A stretch of DNA of 26,258 nt, taken from contig UQFH01000014.1 in the NCBI GenBank assembly GCA_900540185.1, positions 1 to 26,258 on the forward strand, read 5' to 3'. This stretch comes from an uncultured Eubacteriales bacterium (GTDB lineage: Bacteria > Bacillota > Clostridia > Tissierellales > Peptoniphilaceae). The notes under the pieces are model-generated. The model had not been told where the DNA came from. It was given only the letters and a program-made list of their open reading frames with translations, and did no database searches. The translations under genes and the position numbers were made by a program. This document shows positions 1 through 8,466 of this stretch, piece by piece (position 1 is the first letter of the stretch; each line of letters opens with the position of its first letter).

Positions 1-154
1 ATAGTAATATTTATAAAAATAAAAAGAGTTGGGAGGATATTATATATATTCTAATATAGAATAATATAAATATAAATTAAACGGTAAATAATTATATAAA
101 TATTACTAAAATTTAATAAAAATCTTTATTTTAAATTTTTTAATGCCGAAAGTG
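1..154. other. AT-rich intergenic start of window
   Basis: No reading frame of note on either strand. The only structure seen is a small perfect dyad at 47-63 (TATTCTA, ATA spacer, TAGAATA). It could be an operator or chance in AT-rich DNA. Confidence 0.3.
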
Positions 155-183
155 TTTAAACATGCATAATACGGGTATATATT
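155..183 (+). promoter_or_regulatory. Putative SigA promoter of the dnaJ-like/clpB operon
   Basis: A -35-like TTTAAA (155-160) lies 17 bp before a -10-like TATATT (178-183). The match to consensus is moderate, but its position just upstream of the CtsR operator fits a repressed heat-shock promoter. Confidence 0.5.
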
Positions 184-188
184 CCATA

Positions 189-216
189 GGTCAAAGATGG
201 TCAAATGAGTTTGACT
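189..216 (+). promoter_or_regulatory. CtsR operator
   Basis: The tandem heptamer GGTCAAA-GAT-GGTCAAA (189-205) matches the known CtsR box pattern RGTCAAA-NAN-RGTCAAA exactly. A third copy in inverted orientation, TTTGACT (reverse complement AGTCAAA), follows at 210-216. The sites sit just downstream of the putative -10 at 178-183, where a bound repressor would block initiation. CtsR is the class III heat-shock repressor of clp genes in Firmicutes, and clpB is the second gene of this operon. No ctsR gene is in the window. Confidence 0.85.
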
Positions 217-248
217 AAAAAATAAAAAAATTATTTTGAGGTGAATTT

Positions 249-1169
249 ATGCAATATAAAGATTATTATAAAATTTTGGGCGTCGAAAAAACCGCTACAA
301 AAGAAGAAATAAAGAAAAAATTTCGCCAATTGGCGAAACAATACCATCCGGATTTGCATCCTGGGGATGAGGAAGCTGAAAAGAAATTTAAGGAAATTAA
401 TGAAGCATATGAAGTTTTGAGCGATGATAAGAAAAGAACCACATATGACAATTTCGGCTCGAACTATAATTTCCAAGGCGGACAAAATTTCGACCCAAAT
501 TCATATGGCTTCAGTCATTTTACAAGTGGCGGTGCCGGAGACTTTTCGGACTTTTTTAATTTGATTTTCGGCGGCAATTTTAAAGGCGGAGATTTCGGAG
601 GAGGAGCCGATTCGAATACAGGCTTCGGTGGATTCTCTGATTTATTTGGCGGCAGAAGGCGCGCACAAAGAAAAGATCCATATGAGTCAAATTTGGATGT
701 AACTATAGAAGAACTCCAAAATGGAACTACAAAAAAGCTTACTCTTAATATAAATGGAGTAAATCATAATATAGATGTAAAAGTTCCAAGGGGTATGACG
801 CCGAACAAGAGGATTAAAGTTAGAGGTTCAAAATGGGGAATAGACAGAGACATTTTGTTTTCTATAAATGTTAAAGGAAACAATGAAAAGCTTGAAGGTC
901 TTGATATTATAAGAGAGCTTGAAGTTTATCCGTGGGAAGCTTATTTCGGAGGAGAAAAGGTTGTTGAAGTTGGAGATGACAAGATTAAGCTAAAGCTTCC
1001 GAAAAATATTGAATCAGGAAAGAAGATAAGAATAAAATCAAAAGGTTTTAAAGATATGAAAGGAAACAAAGGGGATTTATTCTTCAAGGTCAAGATTAAA
1101 AATCCGAGCAGTTTAAATGAAGAGCAGGAGAAAATGTATAGATCTTTATACGACAGTTTTAATAAGTAA
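249..1169 (+). CDS. DnaJ/CbpA-type J-domain co-chaperone
   Basis: A 306-residue type II (zinc-finger-less) DnaJ homologue. The N-terminal J domain (about 1-70) carries the HPD motif at residues 33-35, which stimulates DnaK ATPase. A long Gly/Phe-rich segment (about 71-135) follows, then the beta-sheet substrate-binding C-terminal domains (about 145-300). The four CxxCxGxG zinc repeats of true DnaJ are absent, so it resembles CbpA or yeast Sis1 more than the DnaJ of the dnaK operon. The start is ATG 249 behind GAGGTGA (238-244). It is first in an operon with clpB and sits behind a CtsR operator. By inference it delivers aggregated clients to a DnaK-ClpB disaggregase. The family is certain; the exact paralogue name is not. 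Confidence 0.9.
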   Translation: MQYKDYYKILGVEKTATKEEIKKKFRQLAKQYHPDLHPGDEEAEKKFKEINEAYEVLSDDKKRTTYDNFGSNYNFQGGQNFDPNSYGFSHFTSGGAGDFSDFFNLIFGGNFKGGDFGGGADSNTGFGGFSDLFGGRRRAQRKDPYESNLDVTIEELQNGTTKKLTLNINGVNHNIDVKVPRGMTPNKRIKVRGSKWGIDRDILFSINVKGNNEKLEGLDIIRELEVYPWEAYFGGEKVVEVGDDKIKLKLPKNIESGKKIRIKSKGFKDMKGNKGDLFFKVKIKNPSSLNEEQEKMYRSLYDSFNK

Positions 1170-1190
1170 TATTTGAAAGGAGTGATTTAT

Positions 1191-3764
1191 ATGAATGATA
1201 AAAATTTTACGGTTAAAACGGCGGAAGCATTAAACGGAGCCGTTCGTTTAAGAGAGGAGTACAGCAATGCAACAGTAACACCGGTGCATCTTTTATGTGC
1301 CGCACTCAGTATAGAGAGTGTTATTAGTTTACTGATTTCAAAAATGGGAATCAGTATTCCGGAAATTTTGGGCGATGTGAAAATGTTATTGGAAAATATG
1401 CCTAAAACGTCCGGTGGACAAAATTATATGTCCCGTGATTTGGAAGATATTATTAATTCGGCAGATAAGAAACGTGCAGATATGAAAGATGAGTACCTTT
1501 CATTGGAACATGTTCTTCTTGCAATGCTCGACAATCCGGGAGATTTAAAAAATATTTTTAATAAGTATGGTATAGAAAAAAATAAAGTTATGGAGGTGCT
1601 TATGAATATTAGAGGTAATCAAAATATAAATACAGATAATCCGGAATCAACTCTCGACGCTTTGAACAGGTTCGGCAGAGATTTGGTCGGACTTGCAAGG
1701 GAAGGCAAGATGGACCCGGTTATAGGTAGAGATGAAGAAATTAGAGATGTAATAAGAATATTATCGAGACGTACAAAGAACAATCCGGTTCTTATCGGTG
1801 AGCCGGGCGTCGGAAAGACGGCAATTGTAGAAGGACTTGCACAAAGAATAGTAAAAAATGACGTTCCGACAGGTTTAAGAGACAAAATTATTTATGAACT
1901 TGATATGGGCGCACTTATTGCAGGTGCAAAGTACAGAGGAGAATTCGAAGAAAGACTTAAGAGTGTTTTGAACGAAGTGCAAAAGTCGAACGGTGAAATT
2001 ATTCTGTTTATAGATGAAATTCACAATATTGTAGGCGCCGGTAAAACAGAAGGCGCAATGGATGCGGGAAACCTTTTAAAGCCTATGCTTGCAAGGGGTG
2101 ATATACATTGTATCGGTGCGACGACGCTCGATGAATATCGCCAATATATTGAAAAGGATGCTGCGCTTGAAAGAAGATTCCAAAAGGTTTACGTAGGCGA
2201 ACCTTCCGTCGAGGACACAATTTCGATTTTGCGTGGACTAAAGGAAAAATACGAAGTACATCACGGAATAAGAATTTCTGACGGCGCTGTTATTGCGGCT
2301 GCAACAATGAGTGACAGATATATCACGGACAGATTTTTACCGGACAAAGCGATCGACTTGATGGACGAAGCTTCGGCACTCGTCAGAACGCAAATTGATT
2401 CCAGCCCGGTTGAGATTGATGAATATGAAAGAAAAATTCTTCAACTGGAAATCGAACGCGAAGCTCTTAAAAAAGAAACCGACGATGCATCGAAAAAGAG
2501 ACTTGAAAATATTGAGACGGAAATAGCTGAACTCAAGAAAAAATACGAAGTTTTAAGAGAAAAGTGGGAAGAAGAAAAGAGCAGCATTGAAAAGATTAAG
2601 AATCTCAAAAAAGAAATAGACGATGTCAAGACGGAAATAGAACTTTCGGAAAGAAACTATGACCTCGAAAAATCTTCGGAATTAAAGTTCGGAAAATTGC
2701 CGAAACTCATGGAAGAGCTTAAGACTTTAAACGAAGAAACTGCGGAAGATAAAATTTTAACGACGGAAGTTACCGAAGAGACAATTGCACAAGTCGTGAA
2801 CGGATGGACGGGAATTCCGGTTGCAAAATTAACCTCAACCGACAGGGAAAAGTTGTTGAACCTCGACGACGAACTTCACAAGAGAGTTGTAGGTCAAGAT
2901 AAGGCGGTCGAAGAAATTGTCGATGCAATTTTAAGGAGTCGTGCAGGTCTACAAAACAAGAAACGTCCGATCGGCAGCTTTATTTTCCTAGGACCGACAG
3001 GTGTGGGTAAGACGGAACTCTCGAAAGCACTTTCGGAATATCTTTTTGATGACGAAAAGAATATGGTTAGAATCGACATGAGTGAATATATGGAAAAATT
3101 CTCGGTTTCACGTTTGATTGGTGCACCTCCGGGATATGTAGGCTATGAAGAAGGCGGACAACTCACCGAAGCTGTGAGAAGAAGACCGTATTCGGTAGTG
3201 CTTTTTGATGAAATTGAAAAGGCGCATCCGGATGTGTTCAATCTTCTTTTACAAGTGCTCGACGACGGACGTTTGACTGACAATCGTGGACGTGTGGTTG
3301 ATTTTACAAATACAATTTTAATCATGACATCAAACATCGGTTCGCCGATTTTGCTTGACGGAATTGATGAAAACGGAGATATTCTTCCGGAAGCTGAAAA
3401 TGATGTTATGGAAAGGCTGAGAAATTCATTCAGGCCGGAGTTTTTAAATAGAGTCGACGGAATTGTAATGTTCAAACCGCTCACAAAGGAAAACATGAAG
3501 AAGATTATAGACATTTCAGTCAAGTCGCTCAATAAAAGACTCGAAGAAAAAGGAATCACAGTTGTATTTACGGATGAAGCAAAGGATTATGTAATTGAAA
3601 GAAGTTACACTCCTGAATATGGCGCAAGACCAATCAAGAGATTTATCTCATCTTCGGTCGAAACTGCGCTTGCAAAACAAATTATAAAAGGAAATATTTT
3701 GGACGGAGACGAGGTCGTTGTTCGTGTAAAAGATGACGAACTTTTCTATGATGTTCAAAAATAG
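1191..3764 (+). CDS. clpB: ClpB disaggregase ATPase
   Basis: 857 residues, the normal length for Hsp100/ClpB. In order: the Clp N-domain double repeat (about 1-145), AAA-1 with Walker A GEPGVGKT (203-210) and a Walker B ending IDEIH, a long Lys/Glu-rich coiled-coil middle domain (about 400-525) that marks ClpB rather than ClpC, then AAA-2 with Walker A GPTGVGKT (601-608), Walker B FDEIEK and a C-terminal small domain. An upstream in-frame TTG at 1173 exists, but the ribosome site AAAGGAG at 1176-1182 lies inside that extension, so ATG 1191 is chosen. With DnaK/DnaJ it pulls polypeptides out of aggregates in the cytoplasm. Control is by the CtsR operator upstream of the dnaJ-like gene. Confidence 0.96.
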   Translation: MNDKNFTVKTAEALNGAVRLREEYSNATVTPVHLLCAALSIESVISLLISKMGISIPEILGDVKMLLENMPKTSGGQNYMSRDLEDIINSADKKRADMKDEYLSLEHVLLAMLDNPGDLKNIFNKYGIEKNKVMEVLMNIRGNQNINTDNPESTLDALNRFGRDLVGLAREGKMDPVIGRDEEIRDVIRILSRRTKNNPVLIGEPGVGKTAIVEGLAQRIVKNDVPTGLRDKIIYELDMGALIAGAKYRGEFEERLKSVLNEVQKSNGEIILFIDEIHNIVGAGKTEGAMDAGNLLKPMLARGDIHCIGATTLDEYRQYIEKDAALERRFQKVYVGEPSVEDTISILRGLKEKYEVHHGIRISDGAVIAAATMSDRYITDRFLPDKAIDLMDEASALVRTQIDSSPVEIDEYERKILQLEIEREALKKETDDASKKRLENIETEIAELKKKYEVLREKWEEEKSSIEKIKNLKKEIDDVKTEIELSERNYDLEKSSELKFGKLPKLMEELKTLNEETAEDKILTTEVTEETIAQVVNGWTGIPVAKLTSTDREKLLNLDDELHKRVVGQDKAVEEIVDAILRSRAGLQNKKRPIGSFIFLGPTGVGKTELSKALSEYLFDDEKNMVRIDMSEYMEKFSVSRLIGAPPGYVGYEEGGQLTEAVRRRPYSVVLFDEIEKAHPDVFNLLLQVLDDGRLTDNRGRVVDFTNTILIMTSNIGSPILLDGIDENGDILPEAENDVMERLRNSFRPEFLNRVDGIVMFKPLTKENMKKIIDISVKSLNKRLEEKGITVVFTDEAKDYVIERSYTPEYGARPIKRFISSSVETALAKQIIKGNILDGDEVVVRVKDDELFYDVQK

Positions 3765-3769
3765 TTAAA

Positions 3770-3803
3770 AAAAGGGTTATTTCGGTAGCCCTTTTGTTTT
3801 TTT
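3770..3803 (+). terminator. Intrinsic terminator after clpB
   Basis: Stem AAAAGGG (3770-3776) with CCCTTTT (3789-3795), extended by TTA/TAG pairing around a TTTCGG loop, then a G and seven T. It starts five bases after the clpB stop. Confidence 0.9.
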
Positions 3804-3842
3804 ACTCCGGATTTTGGGTAAAAATTGCATGAGGTGGTAAAT

Positions 3843-4106
3843 TTGAAAATCACATTGACGGACAATGCGAGAGAGCGTTTTAACGAACTCAATGCGAACA
3901 ATGTTAGAGTATATATACAAAATTATTCATGATGTGGAGTGAGTCTTGGCGTGCTCCCGGACATAGAAAGAGATAACGATGAAAAAATTGCGGTCGATGA
4001 TTTGACGTTTTTGGTGGAAAAAGGGCTTTTGGAAATAGTAAAGGGCGACATCAAGGTTGACTATACAAACAGCGGATTGAGACGCGGTTTTAAGGTTTAT
4101 CAATAA
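3843..4106 (+). CDS. HesB/IscA-like selenoprotein (in-frame TGA = predicted Sec30)
   Basis: Read continuously from TTG 3843 to TAA 4104-4106, this gives 87 residues with one in-frame TGA at 3930-3932, immediately followed by Cys (TGT). The frame on both sides looks like one HesB-like domain. Before the TGA it reads MKITLTDNARERF then VRVYIQNYS. After it come CGVSLGVLPD and a C-terminal DYTNSGLRRGFKVY. This corresponds to the family pattern in which a conserved Cys sits at the TGA position. HesB-like proteins are an established bacterial selenoprotein family. The ribosome site GAGGTGG (3831-3837) supports TTG as start. The stop overlaps the ribosome site of the next gene, implying cotranslation. 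The role is presumably iron-sulfur or redox related, but is unproven. The alternative is a pseudogene with one nonsense mutation, which is less likely because the rest is intact and Sec-Cys fits. Confidence 0.82.
3936..3957 (+). promoter_or_regulatory. Candidate bacterial SECIS hairpin
   Basis: Starting three bases after the TGA, GGAGTG pairs with TGCTCC (two G-U pairs), then an A-G mismatch, then GT with GC, closing a CTTG tetraloop at 3945-3948. Bacterial SECIS elements lie directly downstream of the Sec codon with a G in the apical loop. The loop here is 12 bases from the TGA, somewhat closer than usual, so the assignment is tentative. Confidence 0.45.
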
Positions 4107-4115
4107 GGAGGTTGT

Positions 4116-4661
4116 ATGAAAACATTTAATCTGGATAAAGATGATACGCTTTTTTTGTTTATAGATTTTCAGGAAAAACTTATGCCGGTGATGTATGATA
4201 ATGCAAAAGTTATCGATGTTTCGAAAAAGGCTTATGAGTTTTCTAAGCTGGCGGATGTCGAGTGTCTTTTTACAACCCAGTACAGAAGGGGACTTGGAGG
4301 GCTTGTAGATGAATTTAGGGATGAAGATGAAAAAGCACTTGATAAAACTGAATTTTCGTGCTATTTAAATCCTGAAATCAAAGAGACGATTGACAAGCTT
4401 AACAAGAAAAATATTGTTTTATTTGGACAGGAAGCACATATTTGCGCATTTCAAACGGGGCGCGATTTGCTCGAAGCGGGTTACAATATTTTTGTAGTTG
4501 AAGAAGCGATGACTTCAAGAACTCCGGAGAATAAGAGAAACGGCGTAGCACTTTTGCGATATATGGGTGCATATATTATAAATTTCGAGCTATTGGTATT
4601 TGATATTCTTAAAGATGCAAAGCATTCCTGTTTTAAAGAAGCGCAGGCACTTATAAAATAA
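4116..4661 (+). CDS. Isochorismatase-family cysteine hydrolase
   Basis: 181 residues with the catalytic triad of the family: Asp17 (FIDFQEKL), Lys77 (LDKTEFSCY) and the nucleophile Cys110 (GQEAHICAFQT). The nicotinamidase metal motif DxHxxH is not seen, and the stretch where it would sit reads FTTQYRRGLGG. A PncA function next to pncB is therefore not supported. It is closer to the YcaC-like or unassigned hydrolases, which act on small amides or esters in the cytoplasm. Its ribosome site AAGGAGG (4105-4111) overlaps the stop of the HesB-like selenoprotein, so the two genes are probably cotranslated. The substrate is unknown. Confidence 0.85.
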   Translation: MKTFNLDKDDTLFLFIDFQEKLMPVMYDNAKVIDVSKKAYEFSKLADVECLFTTQYRRGLGGLVDEFRDEDEKALDKTEFSCYLNPEIKETIDKLNKKNIVLFGQEAHICAFQTGRDLLEAGYNIFVVEEAMTSRTPENKRNGVALLRYMGAYIINFELLVFDILKDAKHSCFKEAQALIK

Positions 4662-4669
4662 TTAATATG

Positions 4670-4697
4670 ACGGACCTATTTCGGTCCGTATTTTTTA
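4670..4697 (+). terminator. Intrinsic terminator after isochorismatase gene
   Basis: Perfect 7-bp stem ACGGACC (4670-4676) / GGTCCGT (4683-4689), loop TATTTC, then ATTTTTTA. It separates the selenoprotein operon from pncB. Confidence 0.9.
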
Positions 4698-4764
4698 TGG
4701 GACAATTTTAACTCCATCGAATGATTTAAATAAAGCGTTTTCGGATGAAAATTTGAAGTATTTA

Positions 4765-4773
4765 TGTTATAAT
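4765..4773 (+). promoter_or_regulatory. Extended -10 promoter for pncB
   Basis: TGTTATAAT is a perfect extended -10 (TGnTATAAT), 22 bp before the pncB start. The -35 position is poor, as is usual for extended -10 promoters. It would drive the pncB-dnaX-ybaB-recR block. Confidence 0.6.
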
Positions 4774-4795
4774 TAATATTAATGGAGGCTATACA

Positions 4796-6241
4796 ATGCA
4801 AAAAAACGAACGAAATTTAACACTGCTTGCTGACTTTTATGAATTCACAATGTCAAACGGATATATAAAACTTGGCAGGGGTGAAAAAATTGGATATTTT
4901 GACTATTTTTTTAGGTCGGTACCCGACGACGGGGGTTACGCTTTGTTCGCCGGTCTGACGCAGCTAATTGAATATTTGGAAAACCTTAAATTTGATGATG
5001 AAGATATAGAATTTTTTAGAAGTAAAGGAATATTTTCTGAAGAATTTTTGAAAAAACTTAAGGAGTTTAAATTTGAATGTGACGTTTGGGCCATTGAAGA
5101 AGGCTCTGTGATTTTTCCGCACGAACCGATTGTAACCGTAAGGGGACCTTTGTATCAAGTTCAAATGATCGAAACGATGCTTCTTTTAATTTTGAACCAT
5201 CAATCACTCGTTGCCACAAAAACTTCGAGAATGGTCAGAGTTGCAAAGGGAAGAGCGATAAGTGAATTCGGAAGCAGACGTGCTCACGGAGCCGATGCTG
5301 CAAACCTTGGAGCAAGAGCCGCATATATAGGTGGAGCTGCCGCAAGCGCAAACACATACACCGATAGACATTTGGGAATTCCGGCAACCGGAACTATGGC
5401 TCACTCATGGGTTCAAAGTTTTGACAGTGAACTTGAAAGCTTTAGAGCATATGCAGAAGTTTATCCGAGCGCGTGCCTTCTTTTGGTCGACACATACGAC
5501 GTTTTAAGATCAGGCATTCCGAATGCTATAAAAGTGTTTAATGAGCTTAATGAAAAGGGATACAGGCCTCTCGGAATAAGAATTGACTCCGGCGATATTG
5601 CATATCTTACAAAAGAAACTAGAAAAATGCTCGATGCAGCAGGATTTGAAGATGCGAAAATTGTCGTTTCAAACAGTATGGACGAGTTTAAAATAAGAGA
5701 TCTTCTAAACCAAGGCGCTAAAATCGACAGTTTCGGCGTCGGTGAAAGACTTATAACTGCGAAGAGCGACCCTGTTTTCGGCGGGGTTTATAAGCTTGTC
5801 GCGATGGAAGAAGACGGAGAAATTATTCCGAAGATAAAAGTTTCCGAAGATGTTGTAAAGATTACAACTCCGGGATTCAAACAAATTTATAGAATATATA
5901 ATAAGGATACAGGATTTATGGAAGCGGATTTGGTCTGTCTGCACGACGAACCGGCTCCAAACGGCGAACCGCTTGAAATTTTCCACCCGCTATATACATG
6001 GAAGAGAACGACTCTTGAAAATTATTATGCGGAACCTTTGATGAAAAAGATTTTTGAAGGTGGAAAACTGATTTATAAAAATCCTGATATAGAAGAGATC
6101 AGAGATAAGGCAAAAGTGGCTCAGGAGAAACTTTGGGATGAAATTAAAAGACTTGATGATCCGCATTCATATTATGTGGACCTTTCGCCGAAACTTTATC
6201 AACTTAGATATGATTTGTTGAAAGAAGGAAAAAGATTATGA
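4796..6241 (+). CDS. pncB: Nicotinate phosphoribosyltransferase
   Basis: 481 residues, the length of the Gram-positive type of this enzyme. It makes nicotinate mononucleotide from nicotinate and PRPP with ATP, the entry step of the Preiss-Handler NAD salvage route. Visible signatures are the N-terminal LLADFYEFTMSNGY, the substrate-site GSRRAHGADAANLGAR (about 159-174), and GTMAHSW with His193 as the likely phosphorylated histidine. The RIDSGD segment further on is the phosphoribosyl-binding region. The start is ATG 4796 behind TGGAGG (4783-4788). The stop overlaps the dnaX start by four bases (ATGA), indicating translational coupling. No nicotinamidase is visible nearby. Confidence 0.95.
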   Translation: MQKNERNLTLLADFYEFTMSNGYIKLGRGEKIGYFDYFFRSVPDDGGYALFAGLTQLIEYLENLKFDDEDIEFFRSKGIFSEEFLKKLKEFKFECDVWAIEEGSVIFPHEPIVTVRGPLYQVQMIETMLLLILNHQSLVATKTSRMVRVAKGRAISEFGSRRAHGADAANLGARAAYIGGAAASANTYTDRHLGIPATGTMAHSWVQSFDSELESFRAYAEVYPSACLLLVDTYDVLRSGIPNAIKVFNELNEKGYRPLGIRIDSGDIAYLTKETRKMLDAAGFEDAKIVVSNSMDEFKIRDLLNQGAKIDSFGVGERLITAKSDPVFGGVYKLVAMEEDGEIIPKIKVSEDVVKITTPGFKQIYRIYNKDTGFMEADLVCLHDEPAPNGEPLEIFHPLYTWKRTTLENYYAEPLMKKIFEGGKLIYKNPDIEEIRDKAKVAQEKLWDEIKRLDDPHSYYVDLSPKLYQLRYDLLKEGKRL

Positions 6242-8118
6242 CAAAGGCGCTTTATCGAGTGCTTCGCCCTAAAACATGGAGCGAAGTGGTCGACAAAGAT
6301 TTAATCGTCGAGGTTTTAAGAAATCAGGTTAAGAACGATTCCGTTTCTCACGGATATTTATTTTGCGGACTCAGAGGAACGGGAAAGACGAGCTGTGCAA
6401 AAATTTTGGCAAGGGCAGTAAACTGTTTAAATCCTCATGACGGTGAGCCGTGCAATGAATGTGAAAACTGCAAGGCAATTCTCGAAGACAGAGCAGTTGA
6501 CGTTTTGGAACTTGACGCCGCTTCGAACAACGGGGTCGACAATATAAGGGAACTCAAGGAACTTGGCGTTTATCCGCCGACAACTTTAAAAAAGAAGGTA
6601 TATATTATCGACGAAGCGCATATGCTTTCGAACTCCGCTTTCAATGCACTTTTAAAAATTTTGGAAGAACCTCCGAAGCACCTTATATTTATACTTGCGA
6701 CGACAGAGCCTGAAAAATTGCCGGATACTGTAAAATCTCGACTTCAACGTTTTGATTTTCATGGGATTTCAAAGGACAGGCTCGAGGATTCTTTAAGAAA
6801 TGCTGCAAAAGGTCTGAAGGAAGAAGTTTCTGACGAAGTTTTCGGAATTATCGCGGACAATGCCGGCGGCTCAATGAGAGATGCGCTGTCGATGCTCGAC
6901 CAGCTTTTGTCGATTCCGATAAGACCTATAACGCCGGAAATTATTTCATCACTTCTTGGATTTACAGGGATTGACGAAATAGCTCCACTTCTTACGGATA
7001 TTTTAAATCATGATGTTTTGGGTGTTATGAACGAAACAGCGGACATAATGAAAAGAGGTAGGTCCGGAGAAAAAACGCTTTATGCGCTAATGAAGGCGTG
7101 TCGCGATTTGTATCTTGTGAAGATGGGAGAAACGGACGGTCTGTCGACAAAAAGAAAAGAAGTTCTCGAGAAAATAAGTGAATATGTCGACGAAAACAGG
7201 ATACTTGATTTGATTGAATCTTTTAGAAAGCTTATAGACGGCATAAATTATGCATATGACGAGGCGCTTATGTTTCAAATGGGTCTTGTTGAGATTGCAC
7301 GAAACAGAGCGGTCACGACTTCGGTTTCGAATTCGAGAGAAACAAAAATTCCGAAATTTGTAAAAGAGAAAAAAGAAACGGATTTCAATGAGCTTTTTTC
7401 GAAAAATGTCGAAAAAAAAGAAGCTGAAGTCCAAAACGAAAAAACAAAGTCGGAACCATCGTATACAGATAAAGAAAAGCTTGAGAAAGATGAAATGAAA
7501 CCGATAAAAAATGAGGCGAAACAAAACGACAAAAATGAGAAGCCTCAAACGGAATCGGATTTTGAAGAAAGACCTTTCTTTGAACCTGAGGAATCGGACT
7601 ATTTAAATTTAGATGAAGAATTTACGCCTGATGTTTCAGGGTGGGAAAGTAAAACAAATGCAACTCCGGAAAAAGGCGAAAAAGAAGTCGAGATTAAACC
7701 GGATGAAGAGCCTGAAGAAGTTGTAGAAGAAGAGAAAGATTTAAAAGATTCTATTGAAAGAAATAAAACGGGAACAGATGATTTATCAAAAGCGGAAGAA
7801 AAGATAGAAGAAGATGAAGAGGTCGATGACGGCACTCTTCAAAATGAAGAGGGCGAAAAGATGTTTGATAAAATTGTCGAAGGGAACCCGCTTCTACAAT
7901 CTTCGAAAAACAATTATTATATAAAATTAATAAAAAAGAAATTGATTTTTACTCCGAAAAATTCGGAAGAAGATTTTATTTTTAATAGCTCAAAAAAAGA
8001 GCTTACAGAAAAAATGAATGAAATCGTCGGTGGTGGCGCATCTGTTGAGATAAGGTCATCAAACGCAGGAATGCAAAGAGCAATTGATTTATTCGGCGAT
8101 AAACTCGAAATTAGATAA
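6238..8118 (+). CDS. dnaX: DNA polymerase III subunits gamma/tau
   Basis: 626 residues. The N-terminal clamp-loader AAA+ domain has Walker A GLRGTGKT (44-51), four zinc-binding cysteines (63, 72, 75, 78), a Walker B ending IDEAH and a sensor region LLKILEEPP. The clamp-loader lid and collar follow to about residue 370. Residues about 375-550 are a very charged Lys/Glu linker of low complexity, and the last ~75 residues form a small folded end typical of tau. It loads the beta sliding clamp and bridges polymerases at the fork. An A8 run at 7412-7419 sets up an in-frame A AAA AAA heptamer. A -1 shift there meets TGA two codons later and would give a 396-residue gamma-like form; this is inference. 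Confidence 0.96.
   Translation: MTKALYRVLRPKTWSEVVDKDLIVEVLRNQVKNDSVSHGYLFCGLRGTGKTSCAKILARAVNCLNPHDGEPCNECENCKAILEDRAVDVLELDAASNNGVDNIRELKELGVYPPTTLKKKVYIIDEAHMLSNSAFNALLKILEEPPKHLIFILATTEPEKLPDTVKSRLQRFDFHGISKDRLEDSLRNAAKGLKEEVSDEVFGIIADNAGGSMRDALSMLDQLLSIPIRPITPEIISSLLGFTGIDEIAPLLTDILNHDVLGVMNETADIMKRGRSGEKTLYALMKACRDLYLVKMGETDGLSTKRKEVLEKISEYVDENRILDLIESFRKLIDGINYAYDEALMFQMGLVEIARNRAVTTSVSNSRETKIPKFVKEKKETDFNELFSKNVEKKEAEVQNEKTKSEPSYTDKEKLEKDEMKPIKNEAKQNDKNEKPQTESDFEERPFFEPEESDYLNLDEEFTPDVSGWESKTNATPEKGEKEVEIKPDEEPEEVVEEEKDLKDSIERNKTGTDDLSKAEEKIEEDEEVDDGTLQNEEGEKMFDKIVEGNPLLQSSKNNYYIKLIKKKLIFTPKNSEEDFIFNSSKKELTEKMNEIVGGGASVEIRSSNAGMQRAIDLFGDKLEIR
7412..7427 (+). other. Possible programmed -1 frameshift site in dnaX
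   Basis: The 0-frame codons are GAA AAA AAA GAA. Eight consecutive A give an A AAA AAA slippery heptamer at residues 392-394. In the -1 frame the next codons are AGA AGC TGA, so slippage ends the protein at once, after the clamp-loader domains. No convincing downstream stimulatory hairpin was seen, and A runs are common in this genome. Confidence 0.3.
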
Positions 8119-8136
8119 AAAGAAAGGAAGTTATTT

Positions 8137-8466
8137 ATGAGAAATTTTAATGGCGGCGGAAATATGAAAAATATGATGAAGCAAGTTCAAAAGCTTCAAA
8201 AGGACATGGAAACAAAGAGAGAAGAAGTTGCAAATCAAGAGTTTGAGGTTTCAAGCGGCGGCGGTGTTTGCACAGTTACAATTAACGGAAACAAGGAAAT
8301 CACAAAAATCGTGCTCGACCCTGAAGTAGTCGATCCGGATGATGTAGAAACACTTTGCGACCTTATTATGGCAGCTGCAAATGAAGCGATCAAAAAAGCT
8401 GATGACGAAATGGAAAATGCAATGGGACAATTTACTAAAGGTCTCAATATGCCGGGATTGTTTTAA
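8137..8466 (+). CDS. ybaB: YbaB/EbfC-family nucleoid-associated protein
   Basis: A 109-residue small acidic protein. It has the N-terminal helix MKNMMKQVQKLQKDME, then a beta hairpin with the family signature VSSGGGVCTVTINGNKEI (about 45-62), a DPEVVDPDDVETLCDLI segment, and a Met/Gly-rich end. Family members dimerise as tweezers that bind DNA without strict sequence preference. The position between dnaX and recR is the classic conserved order. The ribosome site AAAGGAAG lies before ATG 8137. The stop shares one base with the recR start. Confidence 0.95.
   Translation: MRNFNGGGNMKNMMKQVQKLQKDMETKREEVANQEFEVSSGGGVCTVTINGNKEITKIVLDPEVVDPDDVETLCDLIMAAANEAIKKADDEMENAMGQFTKGLNMPGLF

Noticed and set aside
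3143..3559. 138-residue open frame on the minus strand within clpB
   Set aside because: It is a Ser/Phe-rich antisense shadow of the conserved AAA-2 coding sequence with no homology signal.
4116..4661. Nicotinamidase (PncA) supplying the adjacent PncB
   Set aside because: The Asp-Lys-Cys triad fits the wider family, but the DxHxxH metal-binding motif of nicotinamidases is not seen and a terminator separates the two genes.
6586..6594. Second A AAA AAG slippery heptamer in dnaX
   Set aside because: It lies in the ATPase domain near residue 118, and the -1 frame stays open far downstream, so it would not give a useful gamma product.
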